Below the pieces are notes generated by a model, which was not told the origin of the DNA, made no database searches, and was given only the letters and a program-made list of their open reading frames with translations. Source: Clostridia bacterium (GTDB taxonomy: Bacteria > Bacillota > Clostridia > Christensenellales > DTU072). Taken from it: a stretch of DNA of 43,353 nucleotides. The position numbers and the translations under genes were made by a program. The stretch is taken from contig JAQVTZ010000002.1 in the NCBI GenBank assembly GCA_028699795.1, forward strand, positions 1 to 43,353, in the 5' to 3' direction. How positions within the stretch are numbered: position 1 is the stretch's first letter; every line of letters begins with the position of its first letter. This document shows positions 34,472 through 42,338 of the stretch, one piece after another.

Positions 34472-34520
34472 AAGGGGCGTTCATACAACACACAATTGGG
34501 GTGTCTGCGAACGCCTTTTT
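34472..34520 (+). promoter_or_regulatory. pyrG leader terminator (attenuator)
   Basis: GGCGTTC (34476-34482) pairs perfectly with GAACGCC (34509-34515), extended by G-T and A-T pairs to AAGGGG...TTTTT; an inner ACAC/GTGT pair (34490-34493, 34501-34504) can stack on it. Five T follow the stem. It lies between the pyrG promoter and the pyrG ribosome binding site (AAGGAG), with no promoter after it, so pyrG RNA has to pass it. That makes attenuation likely; CTP-sensitive attenuation is known for pyrG in Bacillus. Confidence 0.75.
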
Positions 34521-34543
34521 AATGGGGTCTAAGGAGAAGAAAG

Positions 34544-36139
34544 ATGACTAAGTATATTTTCGTTACAGGTGGCGTTGTGTCGGGATTGGGAAAAGGCATA
34601 GTAATGGCCTCACTCGGGAGACTCCTTAAATCCGGCGGTTATAAAGTAGTCGCCCAAAAGCTGGACCCTTATATTAACCTCGACCCCGGTACCATGAATC
34701 CTTGCCAGCACGGCGAAGTATTTGTCACCGAAGACGGCGCCGAAACCGACTTAGACCTCGGACATTACGAAAGATTTATTGATGAAAACATGAACATATA
34801 CAGCAATCTTACCACGGGTAAGGTGTTTTGGAATGTTCTCAATAAAGAGCGTCGAGGGGATTACCTCGGCCAAACTGTGCAATATATCCCCCATATCACC
34901 AACGAAATCAAAGAATTTATTTATGAAGTCGGCAAAAAAGACGAGTCCGATATCGTGATGACCGAAATTGGTGGCACGATAGGCGATATCGAAAGCCAAC
35001 CCTTTATCGAAGCAATCAGGCAGATTTCACGCGAAGTGGGCAAAAACAATTGTCTATTTATTCATGTAACGCTGGTGCCTTATATCTCTTGCAGCGGCGA
35101 ATTAAAGACAAAACCCACCCAACATTCTGTAAAAGAATTGCGTAGCATGGGCATCAGCCCCGATATTATCGTCACCCGTTGCGACATGGAGTTGGACGAA
35201 AACGCCAAACAAAAACTCGCTCTGTTTTGCGATGTCAAGCCCGATTGTATTATAGAGAGCCTAACGGTAGAAAAGATTTACGAAGCGCCCGTGATGTTCG
35301 AGCGTAGCAACCTTTTTGAAGTGGTTTGCAGAGAGCTGAACATCAGCGGCAAAAAGTTCGACTTTTCGGAATGGCAAGCCATGGTAGACAGAATCAATAA
35401 AATAGACAAAGAAATTACGATTGCCATTGTCGGTAAATATGTAAAAATGTTCGATGCTTATATGTCGGTGTCAGAGGCGCTCAAGCACGGCGGATTCGAA
35501 AACAATGTGGATGTGCGCATTAAATGGATAGAGTCCGAAAGTGTTACCAAAGACAACCTCGACGATATGTTGGGCGATGTCAAAGGTATTCTTGTGCCCG
35601 GCGGTTTCGGCGACAGAGGAATCTACGGCAAAACACTTGCGGCAGAATACGCCCGCAAAAATGATGTGCCTTACTTTGGGATATGTTTGGGGATGCAAAC
35701 CGCTTGTATCGAATTCGCGCGCAATGTTCTGGGATATGAAGACGCCAACAGCAAAGAATTCGCGCCCGAAGGCAAACACAATGTAATAGACCTCATGCCC
35801 GAACAAATTTCGGTATTGCATAAGGGCGGCACCATGAGATTGGGCGCTTATCCTTGCGCAATAAAGAAGGATACGCAACTTGCCGCAATTTATCAGACAT
35901 CCTTCATTCAAGAAAGGCACCGCCACAGATATGAATTCAACAATGATTATATTCAAGAGTTTGAAGACAACGGGATCGTGTTTTGCGGCAAATCTCCCTC
36001 GGGAGAGTTGGTAGAGGCAATCGAATACCCCGCATGCAAGTTTTTTGTGGGCGTGCAGTTCCATCCCGAATTCAAAAGCCGTCCCAACAAAGCGCATCCG
36101 CTCTTCCGCGCTTTTATAAAAGCGGCAGTAGAGAAATAA
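34544..36139 (+). CDS. pyrG: CTP synthase
   Basis: 531 residues, standard length. ATG 34544 follows AAGGAG. Residues 1-270 are the synthetase domain: KYIFVTGGVVSGLGKG (P-loop), QKLDPYINLDPGTM, HGEVFVTEDGAE, TEIGGTIGDIE. Residues from about 293 form the class I glutamine amidotransferase: GGFGDRG at 354-359, the nucleophile in FGICLGMQ (Cys381), and the His/Glu of GVQFHPEF near 512-518. It aminates UTP to CTP with glutamine and ATP. It has its own promoter and an attenuator. It ends 113 bases before ktrB without a clear terminator. Confidence 0.98.
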   Translation: MTKYIFVTGGVVSGLGKGIVMASLGRLLKSGGYKVVAQKLDPYINLDPGTMNPCQHGEVFVTEDGAETDLDLGHYERFIDENMNIYSNLTTGKVFWNVLNKERRGDYLGQTVQYIPHITNEIKEFIYEVGKKDESDIVMTEIGGTIGDIESQPFIEAIRQISREVGKNNCLFIHVTLVPYISCSGELKTKPTQHSVKELRSMGISPDIIVTRCDMELDENAKQKLALFCDVKPDCIIESLTVEKIYEAPVMFERSNLFEVVCRELNISGKKFDFSEWQAMVDRINKIDKEITIAIVGKYVKMFDAYMSVSEALKHGGFENNVDVRIKWIESESVTKDNLDDMLGDVKGILVPGGFGDRGIYGKTLAAEYARKNDVPYFGICLGMQTACIEFARNVLGYEDANSKEFAPEGKHNVIDLMPEQISVLHKGGTMRLGAYPCAIKKDTQLAAIYQTSFIQERHRHRYEFNNDYIQEFEDNGIVFCGKSPSGELVEAIEYPACKFFVGVQFHPEFKSRPNKAHPLFRAFIKAAVEK

Positions 36140-36162
36140 CCCATAGAAAAGCATAAAATAGT

Positions 36163-36200
36163 AATAATACTTTCAAATGCAAATGATATGTGGTATTATT
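36163..36200. repeat. 8-bp inverted repeat upstream of ktrB
   Basis: AATAATAC (36163-36170) and GTATTATT (36193-36200) are perfect inverted arms with a 22-base loop; no T tract follows. The rest of the 113-bp gap holds the ktrB ribosome binding site within CCGTT-T-AACGGAG (about 36234-36245). It could be an operator or chance in A/T-rich DNA. A c-di-AMP (ydaO) riboswitch would not fit in this space. Confidence 0.35.
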
Positions 36201-36252
36201 GAAAAATGATAATCGGATTAGAAAAACATATTCCGTTTAACGGAGTAGCGTA

Positions 36253-37590
36253 ATGAATAAGCGCGCGCATCGGCTGTCGGATTGGCAGATGATATTGCTG
36301 GGTTATGTGATTTTAATTGTTTTCGGCAGTCTTTTGTTAGCTTTACCTATCTCCTCACGAAATGGTTGGACATCTTATATTAACGCTTTATTTACTTCCG
36401 CATCGGCGACTTGCGTTACGGGATTGGTGGTTTATGACACCTTTACGCATTGGTCGCTTTTCGGGCAGATCGTTATTTTGTTTTTAATACAAGTTGGCGG
36501 TATCGGTATTATGACGATTATAAGCCTCTTTACGGTTGCGCTCAAAGGCAAAGTAGGACTATACGAGAACTTGGTTATCATGCATGCCTCTGGCAACTCC
36601 AGACTTTCGGGCAGCCAAAGACTTATTAAAAGAATTGTGTTGGGCACTTTACTGTTCGAAAGCGCGGGCGCAATCCTTTTAAGCTTTCGTTTCTGTTTCC
36701 AGTTCGGGTTTTGGAGAGGGGTTTGGTTCTCTGTTTTTCATTCGGTCTCGGCGTTTTGCAATGCAGGGTTCGACCTTATGGGTATCAATGCGGGCTTCTC
36801 GTCTTTTACGGCATACAGCGGAGACCCTTTGGTTTCGCTCACGATATGCTTGCTTATCGTTGTGGGCGGTCTCGGATTTCTTGTATGGAACGAAATGTTG
36901 ACCGTAGGTTTCAAATTCAAAAAGTATCAGACACACACGCAATTGGTGCTCTCGGCGACTCTTATATTTGTGGTTGTACCCGCCGCGCTATTTTTATTGT
37001 TCGAAAAGAATAACCTTTTTGCGGATGTCGGGTTCGGCGAAGCGTTGCTGTCGTCGCTTTTCGCCTCCATTACGCCCCGTACCGCAGGTTTCAACACGAT
37101 AGATGTTGCAAGCATGTCCGAAAGCAGTATTGCGCTTACTATGATATTGATGTTTATCGGCGGCAATACGGGGTCTACCGCAGGCGGCATTAAAGTGACG
37201 ACTTTTCTTATTATCTTATTTGGTGTTTTTGCCGCTTACCGCAACAGAACCGATGTGCAGATAGGCAAAAAACGTATGCCTGTCTATTTGCTTTTGCAGT
37301 CGTTGTGCATCGTAATGACATACATTTTTGCAATAGCCCTTGCAACGATTATTATACTTGCTATCGAGCCGTTTTCCTTTTTAGAGGTTGGGTTCGAGGT
37401 CATTTCCGCACTCGGTACCGTGGGCTTAAGTTTCGGTATTACACCGATGATAACGGGAGGCACCAAAATTATATTAGTACTGCTAATGTTTCTAGGTAAG
37501 ATAGGGGTCATCACGCTGCTTTATTCCCTTATTTCACACAAGAAAAAACCTGATATCAAGAGACCGATGGATTCGATACAGATAGGGTAG
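36253..37590 (+). CDS. ktrB: Ktr potassium uptake system, membrane subunit
   Basis: 445 residues with ATG 36253 after ACGGAG. The TrkH/KtrB fold is clear: four M1-P-M2 repeats with selectivity-filter glycines in ATCVTGLVV, FCNAGFDL, TPRTAGFNT and GTVGLSFG, and the segment GGNTGSTAGGIKVTT that forms the intramembrane loop in the third repeat. It conducts potassium, usually with sodium dependence, and is gated by the KtrA ring. The next gene, 33 bases on, encodes that partner. Short cytoplasmic N-terminus, as in KtrB rather than the longer TrkH. Confidence 0.94.
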   Translation: MNKRAHRLSDWQMILLGYVILIVFGSLLLALPISSRNGWTSYINALFTSASATCVTGLVVYDTFTHWSLFGQIVILFLIQVGGIGIMTIISLFTVALKGKVGLYENLVIMHASGNSRLSGSQRLIKRIVLGTLLFESAGAILLSFRFCFQFGFWRGVWFSVFHSVSAFCNAGFDLMGINAGFSSFTAYSGDPLVSLTICLLIVVGGLGFLVWNEMLTVGFKFKKYQTHTQLVLSATLIFVVVPAALFLLFEKNNLFADVGFGEALLSSLFASITPRTAGFNTIDVASMSESSIALTMILMFIGGNTGSTAGGIKVTTFLIILFGVFAAYRNRTDVQIGKKRMPVYLLLQSLCIVMTYIFAIALATIIILAIEPFSFLEVGFEVISALGTVGLSFGITPMITGGTKIILVLLMFLGKIGVITLLYSLISHKKKPDIKRPMDSIQIG

Positions 37591-37623
37591 TTACCATGTT
37601 TTCCTAAAGGAGGAATATTTACT

Positions 37624-38274
37624 ATGAAATCAATTTTGATCATAGGATTGGGCAAATTCGGGTTAATACTTGCCCAAAAAATGCAGGAGTTCGGCAATGA
37701 TGTTATGGTTGTGGACAAGGATGAAAATATCGTAAATGAGTTTTCTCCTATGTTTACCAATGCCATGATTGCCAATTGCACCAATCCCTCGGTGATAGAA
37801 AAATTGGGTGTCGACAGCTTTGATGTTTGTTTTGTCACAATAGGCGACGACTTCCAGTCCTCATTAGAAATTACCTCGTTGCTAAAAGAGAACGGAGCCA
37901 AAACCGTGGTATCAATAGCGGACAGAGATATCCAAAAGAAATTTTTACTTCGTAACGGAGCGGACGAAGTGGTCTACCCGATTCGTGACATCGCTGAAAA
38001 ACTTGCAATACGATATAACACCAAATGTATTTTCGACTATATCGATTTAACGGGTGAATATGCCATTTTCGAGATAGCCGTCCCCAAGAAATGGATAGGA
38101 AGAAGCATTATTGATATCGATGTAAGACGCACACACAGCATCAGTATCCTTGCAATTAAGCGCGACTCGTTGCTTAACCCCATGCCAGGAGCCGATTATG
38201 TGTTTGATAAGCGCGACCATGCGATTGTGATGGGCAAGCCTGATGATGTTTACAAATTAGTTCCACAAACTTAG
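37624..38274 (+). CDS. ktrA: Ktr potassium uptake system, nucleotide-gated regulatory subunit
   Basis: 216 residues. A very strong ribosome binding site, AAAGGAGG at 37606-37613, precedes ATG 37624. Residues 1-130 are an RCK_N/TrkA-N Rossmann domain: IIGLGKFG at about 6-13, acidic end of strand 2 in VVDKDEN, and FVTIGDDFQSS. Residues about 135-216 are the RCK_C domain (WIGRSIIDIDVRR ... LNPMPGADYVF), which binds c-di-AMP in studied Firmicute KtrA proteins. The subunit forms an octameric ring that opens KtrB with ATP. Single RCK pair, as in KtrA and not the doubled TrkA. Confidence 0.94.
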   Translation: MKSILIIGLGKFGLILAQKMQEFGNDVMVVDKDENIVNEFSPMFTNAMIANCTNPSVIEKLGVDSFDVCFVTIGDDFQSSLEITSLLKENGAKTVVSIADRDIQKKFLLRNGADEVVYPIRDIAEKLAIRYNTKCIFDYIDLTGEYAIFEIAVPKKWIGRSIIDIDVRRTHSISILAIKRDSLLNPMPGADYVFDKRDHAIVMGKPDDVYKLVPQT

Positions 38275-38290
38275 TTTGGGGTACCTAATT
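38255..38290 (+). terminator. Possible terminator of ktrBA
   Basis: AATTAG (38255-38260) pairs with CTAATT (38285-38290), and inside it CAAAC-TTA-GTTTG (38266-38278) forms a second stem. It overlaps the ktrA stop codon. The following GCTATTTTA is a weak T tract. Confidence 0.4.
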
Positions 38291-38324
38291 GCTATTTTAA
38301 GTTGACGAAATTGGTAATATTGAT

Positions 38325-38885
38325 ATGATAGATTGTGGAACGATAACCTTAGAAACTCCAAGGCTTATACTCAGAAGGTTTCGCGCGGACGATGCCGAAA
38401 CAATATTTTTGAATTGGGCATCCGACCCAGAAGTGACAAAGTATCTCACTTGGCCGACGCATAAAAATGTTGCCGAGACAGCGTCTATTCTTGCCGAATG
38501 GGTTGCGGCCTACGAAAAGCCAGACTTTTATAATTGGGCAATTGAGCTTAAGTCTTTGGGCAAGCCCATAGGAAGTATCGGATTAGCCAAACGCAATGAG
38601 GAAGTAAAGAGCGTGATGGTAGGCTATTGTATTGGCAAACGCTGGTGGCGGCAGGGCATTGTGTCCGAGGCGCTTGCCGCTGTGATACGCTTTTTTTTCG
38701 AGCAGGCGGGAGTGTCGCGCATCGAAGCCGAACACGATACTTTCAATCCCAACAGTGGCAAGGTGATGCAAAAGTGCGGTATGGTTTATGAAGGAACTTT
38801 GCGCAAAGCAAGACGGAACAATACGGGAATAATCGATAGCGCGGTATACGCGATTTTGGCGCAAGATTATTTTAATAAATCATAA
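38325..38885 (+). CDS. GNAT-family N-acetyltransferase (RimJ/RimL-like)
   Basis: 186 residues. The N-terminus LETPRLILRRFRADDAE is the usual opening of RimJ/RimL-type acetyltransferases, followed by WASDPEVTKYLTW, the central strand GSIGLAKR, the acetyl-CoA loop YCIGKRWWRQGIVSEAL, and FNPNSGKVMQKCGMVYEG near the C-terminus. These enzymes acetylate protein N-termini, small molecules or antibiotics; the target is not readable. ATG 38325 has no ribosome binding site. TTGACG (38302-38307) with TATGAT (38324-38329) would put the -10 on the start codon; TGG-TAATAT (38312-38320) is an alternative extended -10 five bases before the ATG. The start is thus less certain than the family. Confidence 0.88.
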   Translation: MIDCGTITLETPRLILRRFRADDAETIFLNWASDPEVTKYLTWPTHKNVAETASILAEWVAAYEKPDFYNWAIELKSLGKPIGSIGLAKRNEEVKSVMVGYCIGKRWWRQGIVSEALAAVIRFFFEQAGVSRIEAEHDTFNPNSGKVMQKCGMVYEGTLRKARRNNTGIIDSAVYAILAQDYFNKS

Positions 38886-38974
38886 CTGTTTGAATGAGCG
38901 GAACAGTAGTCCGCGCAGCAGCATAACGCCCCCTTGCATTTACTTTAATATAATTTAAATTTTATTTCTGCATA

Positions 38975-39003
38975 TTGACATCGTTATTCGGCATCTTTAT
39001 GAT
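38975..39003 (+). promoter_or_regulatory. Sigma-A promoter of the sugar symporter gene
   Basis: Perfect TTGACA (38975-38980), 17-base spacer, TATGAT (38998-39003). The start is expected near 39010. The gap before it also holds GCGGA/TCCGC and ACTGTT/AACAGT arms (about 38884-38917) that exclude each other and have no T tract. Confidence 0.75.
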
Positions 39004-39030
39004 AGTTATATCACTTTTTTTGGATAGCGA

Positions 39031-40587
39031 ATGACAAACAATAAAAAACAAGGGTTCTTCTCAAAAATCAGAGAAAGTCTTTCCCACGCGATACACAATC
39101 CCTCTTTTACATTAAAAGAACAGCTTGGTTTTGCAAGCGGAACTTTCGGCAATCAAATGGGACAAGATATGATTGCAACCTTTTTGGTGCTTTTCTTGAC
39201 CGATTACATGGGGATTGAGTCTTCAATGCTGCTGGTATTGATGACGGTTGCGAAGATTGTAAACATTATAGGCGACCCTGTCGCGGGTGCGATTCTAGAC
39301 CGTCCCGGGGGAAACTCCAAAAGGGGGAAGGCAAGGCCTTTTTTGTTGCTGTCTCCTTTCCCACTTATCGTGACATCCGTTTTGCTTTTTGTAGTACCCA
39401 ATATTAGTTATACCTCCAGAATCATTTATGTATTTGCATTTTATTTGGTTTATTGCATCAGCGACACCTTTTATGATATGTCACTCTTGACGGTTTCGGC
39501 CCGCATGACCAACAATCCTAAAGACAGAAAGAATTTTTATACGGTTGCCGAGTTTGCTGCAACTTTCGGAAGTATGCTTCCCGGCGGGATTATCCCCATT
39601 ATAATCAGTCTATACAAGAATAATTATATCGCCCAAAAAAATGTGTATTTATTGGCAACGATAGGATTCGGCATTGTGGGATTGGCAATGATGATCATCC
39701 CTTATTTCACTCTAAGGGAAAAAACGCTTGCAGATTGGCGCAAACCTTCCCAAACCAAACTAAACCTTAAAGCGCTTTTGTTAAACAAACCCCTTCTTCT
39801 CATCATGTCATCGCAAATTGTAGACTCGATAAGGCAAGTGTGTTACGGCGCGCTTACTTATTTTTATGCCAAGACGCTGGGCGCATTTTGGATGTCTACG
39901 GTAATAGGAGCGTTTAGCGCGGCGCTTTCTTATGTGGGCATTGCGTTGGTGCCGTTTTTGGGCAAAAAACTGTCTTCGCGCGACCTTATCGTGTTGGGAT
40001 ATACCTATACGGGAATCTGTTATTTGTTCTTATTCATATTCGGGTATCATTCTTTGTTGTTTGTAGGGATTATGGTTTCGTTATCGGGGGCGACAACGGG
40101 CATGATTCGGACTTCCAGAAAGGTGCTGCTAGCAGACTCTACGGATTATATGGAATACAAAACCTGGAAAAAACATGGCGTAAGCGTGCGTTCAGAAGGT
40201 ATGGTGTTTGCCATGAACTCGATGGCGAACCGAATCAGCGGCCTTTGGAAAGACTTGTTGCTGCCGGCAGGTCTCATGATTGTCGGTTATGTCAGTGCAA
40301 CGATAGGGCCCAACGGCGAAACCATCGAAGCGATTCAGTCACCCGAAACATTAAAGGGTATCTTCTATTTGGTGACGATACCCGGTATTATTGGTAATTT
40401 TTTGCCTGCGCTCATTATGTTTTTCGATAACTATACGGGCAAGCACAAAGAGGCAATTTTAAATGAGCTATATGCAATGAGAGCGGAACAAAAAGCAATT
40501 TATTATGCAGAAAAAGCTGTAATAGAAAAGAATATCGGTATGAACATTTATTCTTCCAAAACAGGCGTAAACGAAGGGACGGACTAA
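39031..40587 (+). CDS. GPH-family sugar:cation symporter (MFS superfamily)
   Basis: 518 residues, about 12 hydrophobic segments. The N-terminus FTLKEQLGFASGTFGNQMG and the loop VGDPVAGAILDR-like segment (here IGDPVAGAILDRPGGNSKRGKARPF, read across two helices) are the hallmark of the glycoside-pentoside-hexuronide:cation symporters such as MelB, XynP and GusB. These import di- or oligosaccharides or glycosides with Na or H. A late DSTDYMEYKTWKKHGVS motif is also typical. ATG 39031 follows a weak TTGGA. It is monocistronic, and its stop codon overlaps the convergent glycosylase gene by four bases. The substrate is unknown; the nearby hydrolase and the GH genes at the left make a plant or mucin glycan plausible, by inference only. 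Confidence 0.88.
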   Translation: MTNNKKQGFFSKIRESLSHAIHNPSFTLKEQLGFASGTFGNQMGQDMIATFLVLFLTDYMGIESSMLLVLMTVAKIVNIIGDPVAGAILDRPGGNSKRGKARPFLLLSPFPLIVTSVLLFVVPNISYTSRIIYVFAFYLVYCISDTFYDMSLLTVSARMTNNPKDRKNFYTVAEFAATFGSMLPGGIIPIIISLYKNNYIAQKNVYLLATIGFGIVGLAMMIIPYFTLREKTLADWRKPSQTKLNLKALLLNKPLLLIMSSQIVDSIRQVCYGALTYFYAKTLGAFWMSTVIGAFSAALSYVGIALVPFLGKKLSSRDLIVLGYTYTGICYLFLFIFGYHSLLFVGIMVSLSGATTGMIRTSRKVLLADSTDYMEYKTWKKHGVSVRSEGMVFAMNSMANRISGLWKDLLLPAGLMIVGYVSATIGPNGETIEAIQSPETLKGIFYLVTIPGIIGNFLPALIMFFDNYTGKHKEAILNELYAMRAEQKAIYYAEKAVIEKNIGMNIYSSKTGVNEGTD

Positions 40588-41099
40588 GGATTCTTTTTGG
40601 AGAGTAAGGTAGCTTCTTTTACCGCGTTCCAAAATGTTAAAAGACGCTCCAAACTGAAAGAGGCGTTCGCGGGACTGGTAGACGGAAGTTTGGTTGTGAG
40701 AGGGATAAGTTCGGGGTACGCTTTTGTTATAATTGTATAAGAGGCGGTACCGTTGGTAAATATCTTACGGATAGACGAGTTTTTAATAAGCTTGGGGATG
40801 TTCGCGGGTATCATGTTGGTTATTTTCAAGTCGCTGCTGCCCTCTATGTCACACTCATAAACCGCATCGTAAAGAGCAACACCGTTTTGTAATAACAATT
40901 CCGCTTTTAACGAAGGCGAAAGAGGGAGAAAGTCTGTTGCAAACAATGCGCTCATCACCTTCCAAAACCTGTTTTGAGGATGCATATAGTAGAATTCTTG
41001 TTGTGTAGACTTGACGGAAGGGACGCTTCCTAACAGAAGCACACTGCAATTTTGGTCTATGATAGGCGGAAAGGTGTGAACAAAATGACGGATTTCCAT
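40584..41099 (-). CDS. DNA-deoxyinosine / uracil-DNA glycosylase family protein
   Basis: 171 residues from the ATG at 41099; another in-frame ATG at 41105 lies within the promoter and would add Met-Ile. The sequence VLLLGSVPSVKSTQQEFYYM followed by HPQNRFW is the active-site signature of family 6 (hypoxanthine-DNA glycosylase) in the uracil-DNA glycosylase superfamily; a late KLPSTSPANA segment matches the conserved LPSTSPA motif. It removes deaminated bases (hypoxanthine, perhaps uracil) from DNA. It is convergent to the symporter gene (stop codons overlap) and divergent from the hydrolase gene. No ribosome binding site is seen, and the start codon lies at the predicted transcription start. 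Confidence 0.88.
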   Translation of the reverse strand: MEIRHFVHTFPPIIDQNCSVLLLGSVPSVKSTQQEFYYMHPQNRFWKVMSALFATDFLPLSPSLKAELLLQNGVALYDAVYECDIEGSSDLKITNMIPANIPKLIKNSSIRKIFTNGTASYTIITKAYPELIPLTTKLPSTSPANASFSLERLLTFWNAVKEATLLSKKNP

Positions 41100-41105
41100 A
41101 ATCAT

Positions 41106-41134
41106 ATACTAGTACAAACAGTGTGTTTTGTCAA
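41106..41134 (-). promoter_or_regulatory. Sigma-A promoter of the glycosylase gene
   Basis: On the minus strand: perfect TTGACA (41134-41129), 17-base spacer, TAGTAT (41111-41106). The predicted start is 41099. On the + strand TATAAT at 41142-41147 probably serves the hydrolase gene, so the promoters are divergent and only a few bases apart. Confidence 0.65.
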
Positions 41135-41168
41135 TCTTGTGTATAATAGAAAAGAGGTGTAATCTGCA

Positions 41169-42173
41169 ATGAATCATTTTTCTCCCGATAGTTGTTATCA
41201 AGATTTGTTTAAACAAAAGCCGCTTTTGTCTTATGAAACGGAAGGAAAAGACCCCGATTACAAACAGAAACTCGCGAAGAAACTACAAGAAGTATTAGGG
41301 GAGATGCCTTGCAAGGTAGAGCTTGACCCCGTTACGGAGTATATAAAAGAGCACAAAAGCTATATTGAGAAACGCATGACCTTTGTGACTGAAAAGGATA
41401 TGAGGGTGCCTTGCCATTTTCTAATTCCCAAAAAGGCTGAAGGCCCTTTGCCTGCAGTCATTTGCCTGCAAGGGCATTCTAAAGGGATGTATTTATCATT
41501 GGGGAAATATAAGCGGCTAAAAGATATAAAATCAATTCGCTTAGGTGATCGGGATTTTGGTCTGCAAGCCGTCAAACAAGGCTATTGCGCCTTGGTGATG
41601 GAGCAAAGAGGGTTGGGAGAAAGAGAGAGCGAAAGAAGCCGTGATATGTCTAAGAGATGTGTTTTCCCATCCATGAATGCCTTGCTGTTTGGCCGTACGA
41701 TGATAGGATTGCGCGTATGGGATGTCATGAGAGCAATCGACCTTTTGGAAACGCTGCCCGAAGTAGATAATACTAAAATTGCCTGTTTGGGTACCTCAGG
41801 AGGCGGTACGGTAACCTATTATGCCGCTTGTATGGATAATAGGATAAAAATAGCGATGCCTTCCTGCAGTGTCTGCACTTACAAAGATTCTATCGGCAAA
41901 GTCTATCATTGCTGTTGTAACTATTTGCCTTGCAGCGCGAAATATTTCGATATGGGAGATCTTGGCGCGCTTATCGCGCCGCGTTCTCTTATCGTCGTAG
42001 CAGGCAAAAAGGATCCGATCTTCCCTATAGAGGGCGTGCGCAAATGTTATGATACGATAGCGGATATTTACGCAAAAGAGGGCGGAGAGTGCGCGCTTGT
42101 TTTGGGTGAAGGCGGACATCGATTTTACGCCGCTCCCGCATGGCGAGCCTTTCAAAAAGTCGTCAAAAGATAG
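41169..42173 (+). CDS. Alpha/beta hydrolase, acetyl-esterase-like
   Basis: 334 residues; ATG 41169 follows AGAGGTG at 41152-41158. The fold is an alpha/beta hydrolase of the Abhydrolase_7 / acetyl xylan esterase type: an N-terminal helical cap of about 90 residues, VICLQGHSKG (oxyanion region, about 98-106), the nucleophile elbow LGTSGGG (Ser210), Asp282 in GKKDPIFP and His317 in GEGGHRF. No signal peptide is present, so it should act in the cytoplasm, possibly removing acyl groups from imported saccharides. A cysteine-rich patch CSVCTYKD ... HCCCNYLPC at 233-255 is unusual and could bind metal or form disulphides. The substrate is unknown. Confidence 0.85.
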   Translation: MNHFSPDSCYQDLFKQKPLLSYETEGKDPDYKQKLAKKLQEVLGEMPCKVELDPVTEYIKEHKSYIEKRMTFVTEKDMRVPCHFLIPKKAEGPLPAVICLQGHSKGMYLSLGKYKRLKDIKSIRLGDRDFGLQAVKQGYCALVMEQRGLGERESERSRDMSKRCVFPSMNALLFGRTMIGLRVWDVMRAIDLLETLPEVDNTKIACLGTSGGGTVTYYAACMDNRIKIAMPSCSVCTYKDSIGKVYHCCCNYLPCSAKYFDMGDLGALIAPRSLIVVAGKKDPIFPIEGVRKCYDTIADIYAKEGGECALVLGEGGHRFYAAPAWRAFQKVVKR

Positions 42174-42192
42174 ATGAAACAAAAATTTTTTC

Positions 42193-42221
42193 AAATGAGA
42201 TAAATATCCTCTCACTTTTTA
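42193..42221 (+). terminator. Possible terminator of the hydrolase gene
   Basis: TGAGA (42196-42200) and TCTCA (42210-42214) around nine bases, then CTTTTT. The stem is short; AAA before it can pair with the T run after one mismatch. Confidence 0.45.
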
Positions 42222-42254
42222 TAAAAATAAATAGTAAATTTTTCGTTTTTTCTG

Positions 42255-42282
42255 TTGCTAATATTATATTTAATAGTATTAT
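42255..42282 (+). promoter_or_regulatory. Possible promoter of the last surface-protein gene
   Basis: TTGCTA (42255-42260), 16-base spacer, TATTAT (42277-42282). The stretch 42220-42325 is almost pure A/T with several -10-like hexamers, so the exact site is unsure. Confidence 0.35.
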
Positions 42283-42338
42283 TATATTATATAGATATAA
42301 TTTTCTTATTTTATAATATAATGTGTCGGAGGACTGCT

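Noticed and set aside
35471..36154. 227-codon minus-strand open frame
   Set aside because: It is antisense to the amidotransferase half of pyrG and has no recognisable motif or ribosome binding site.
36140..36252. c-di-AMP riboswitch before ktrBA
   Set aside because: The gap is too short and lacks the conserved core; only small A/T-rich inverted arms are seen.
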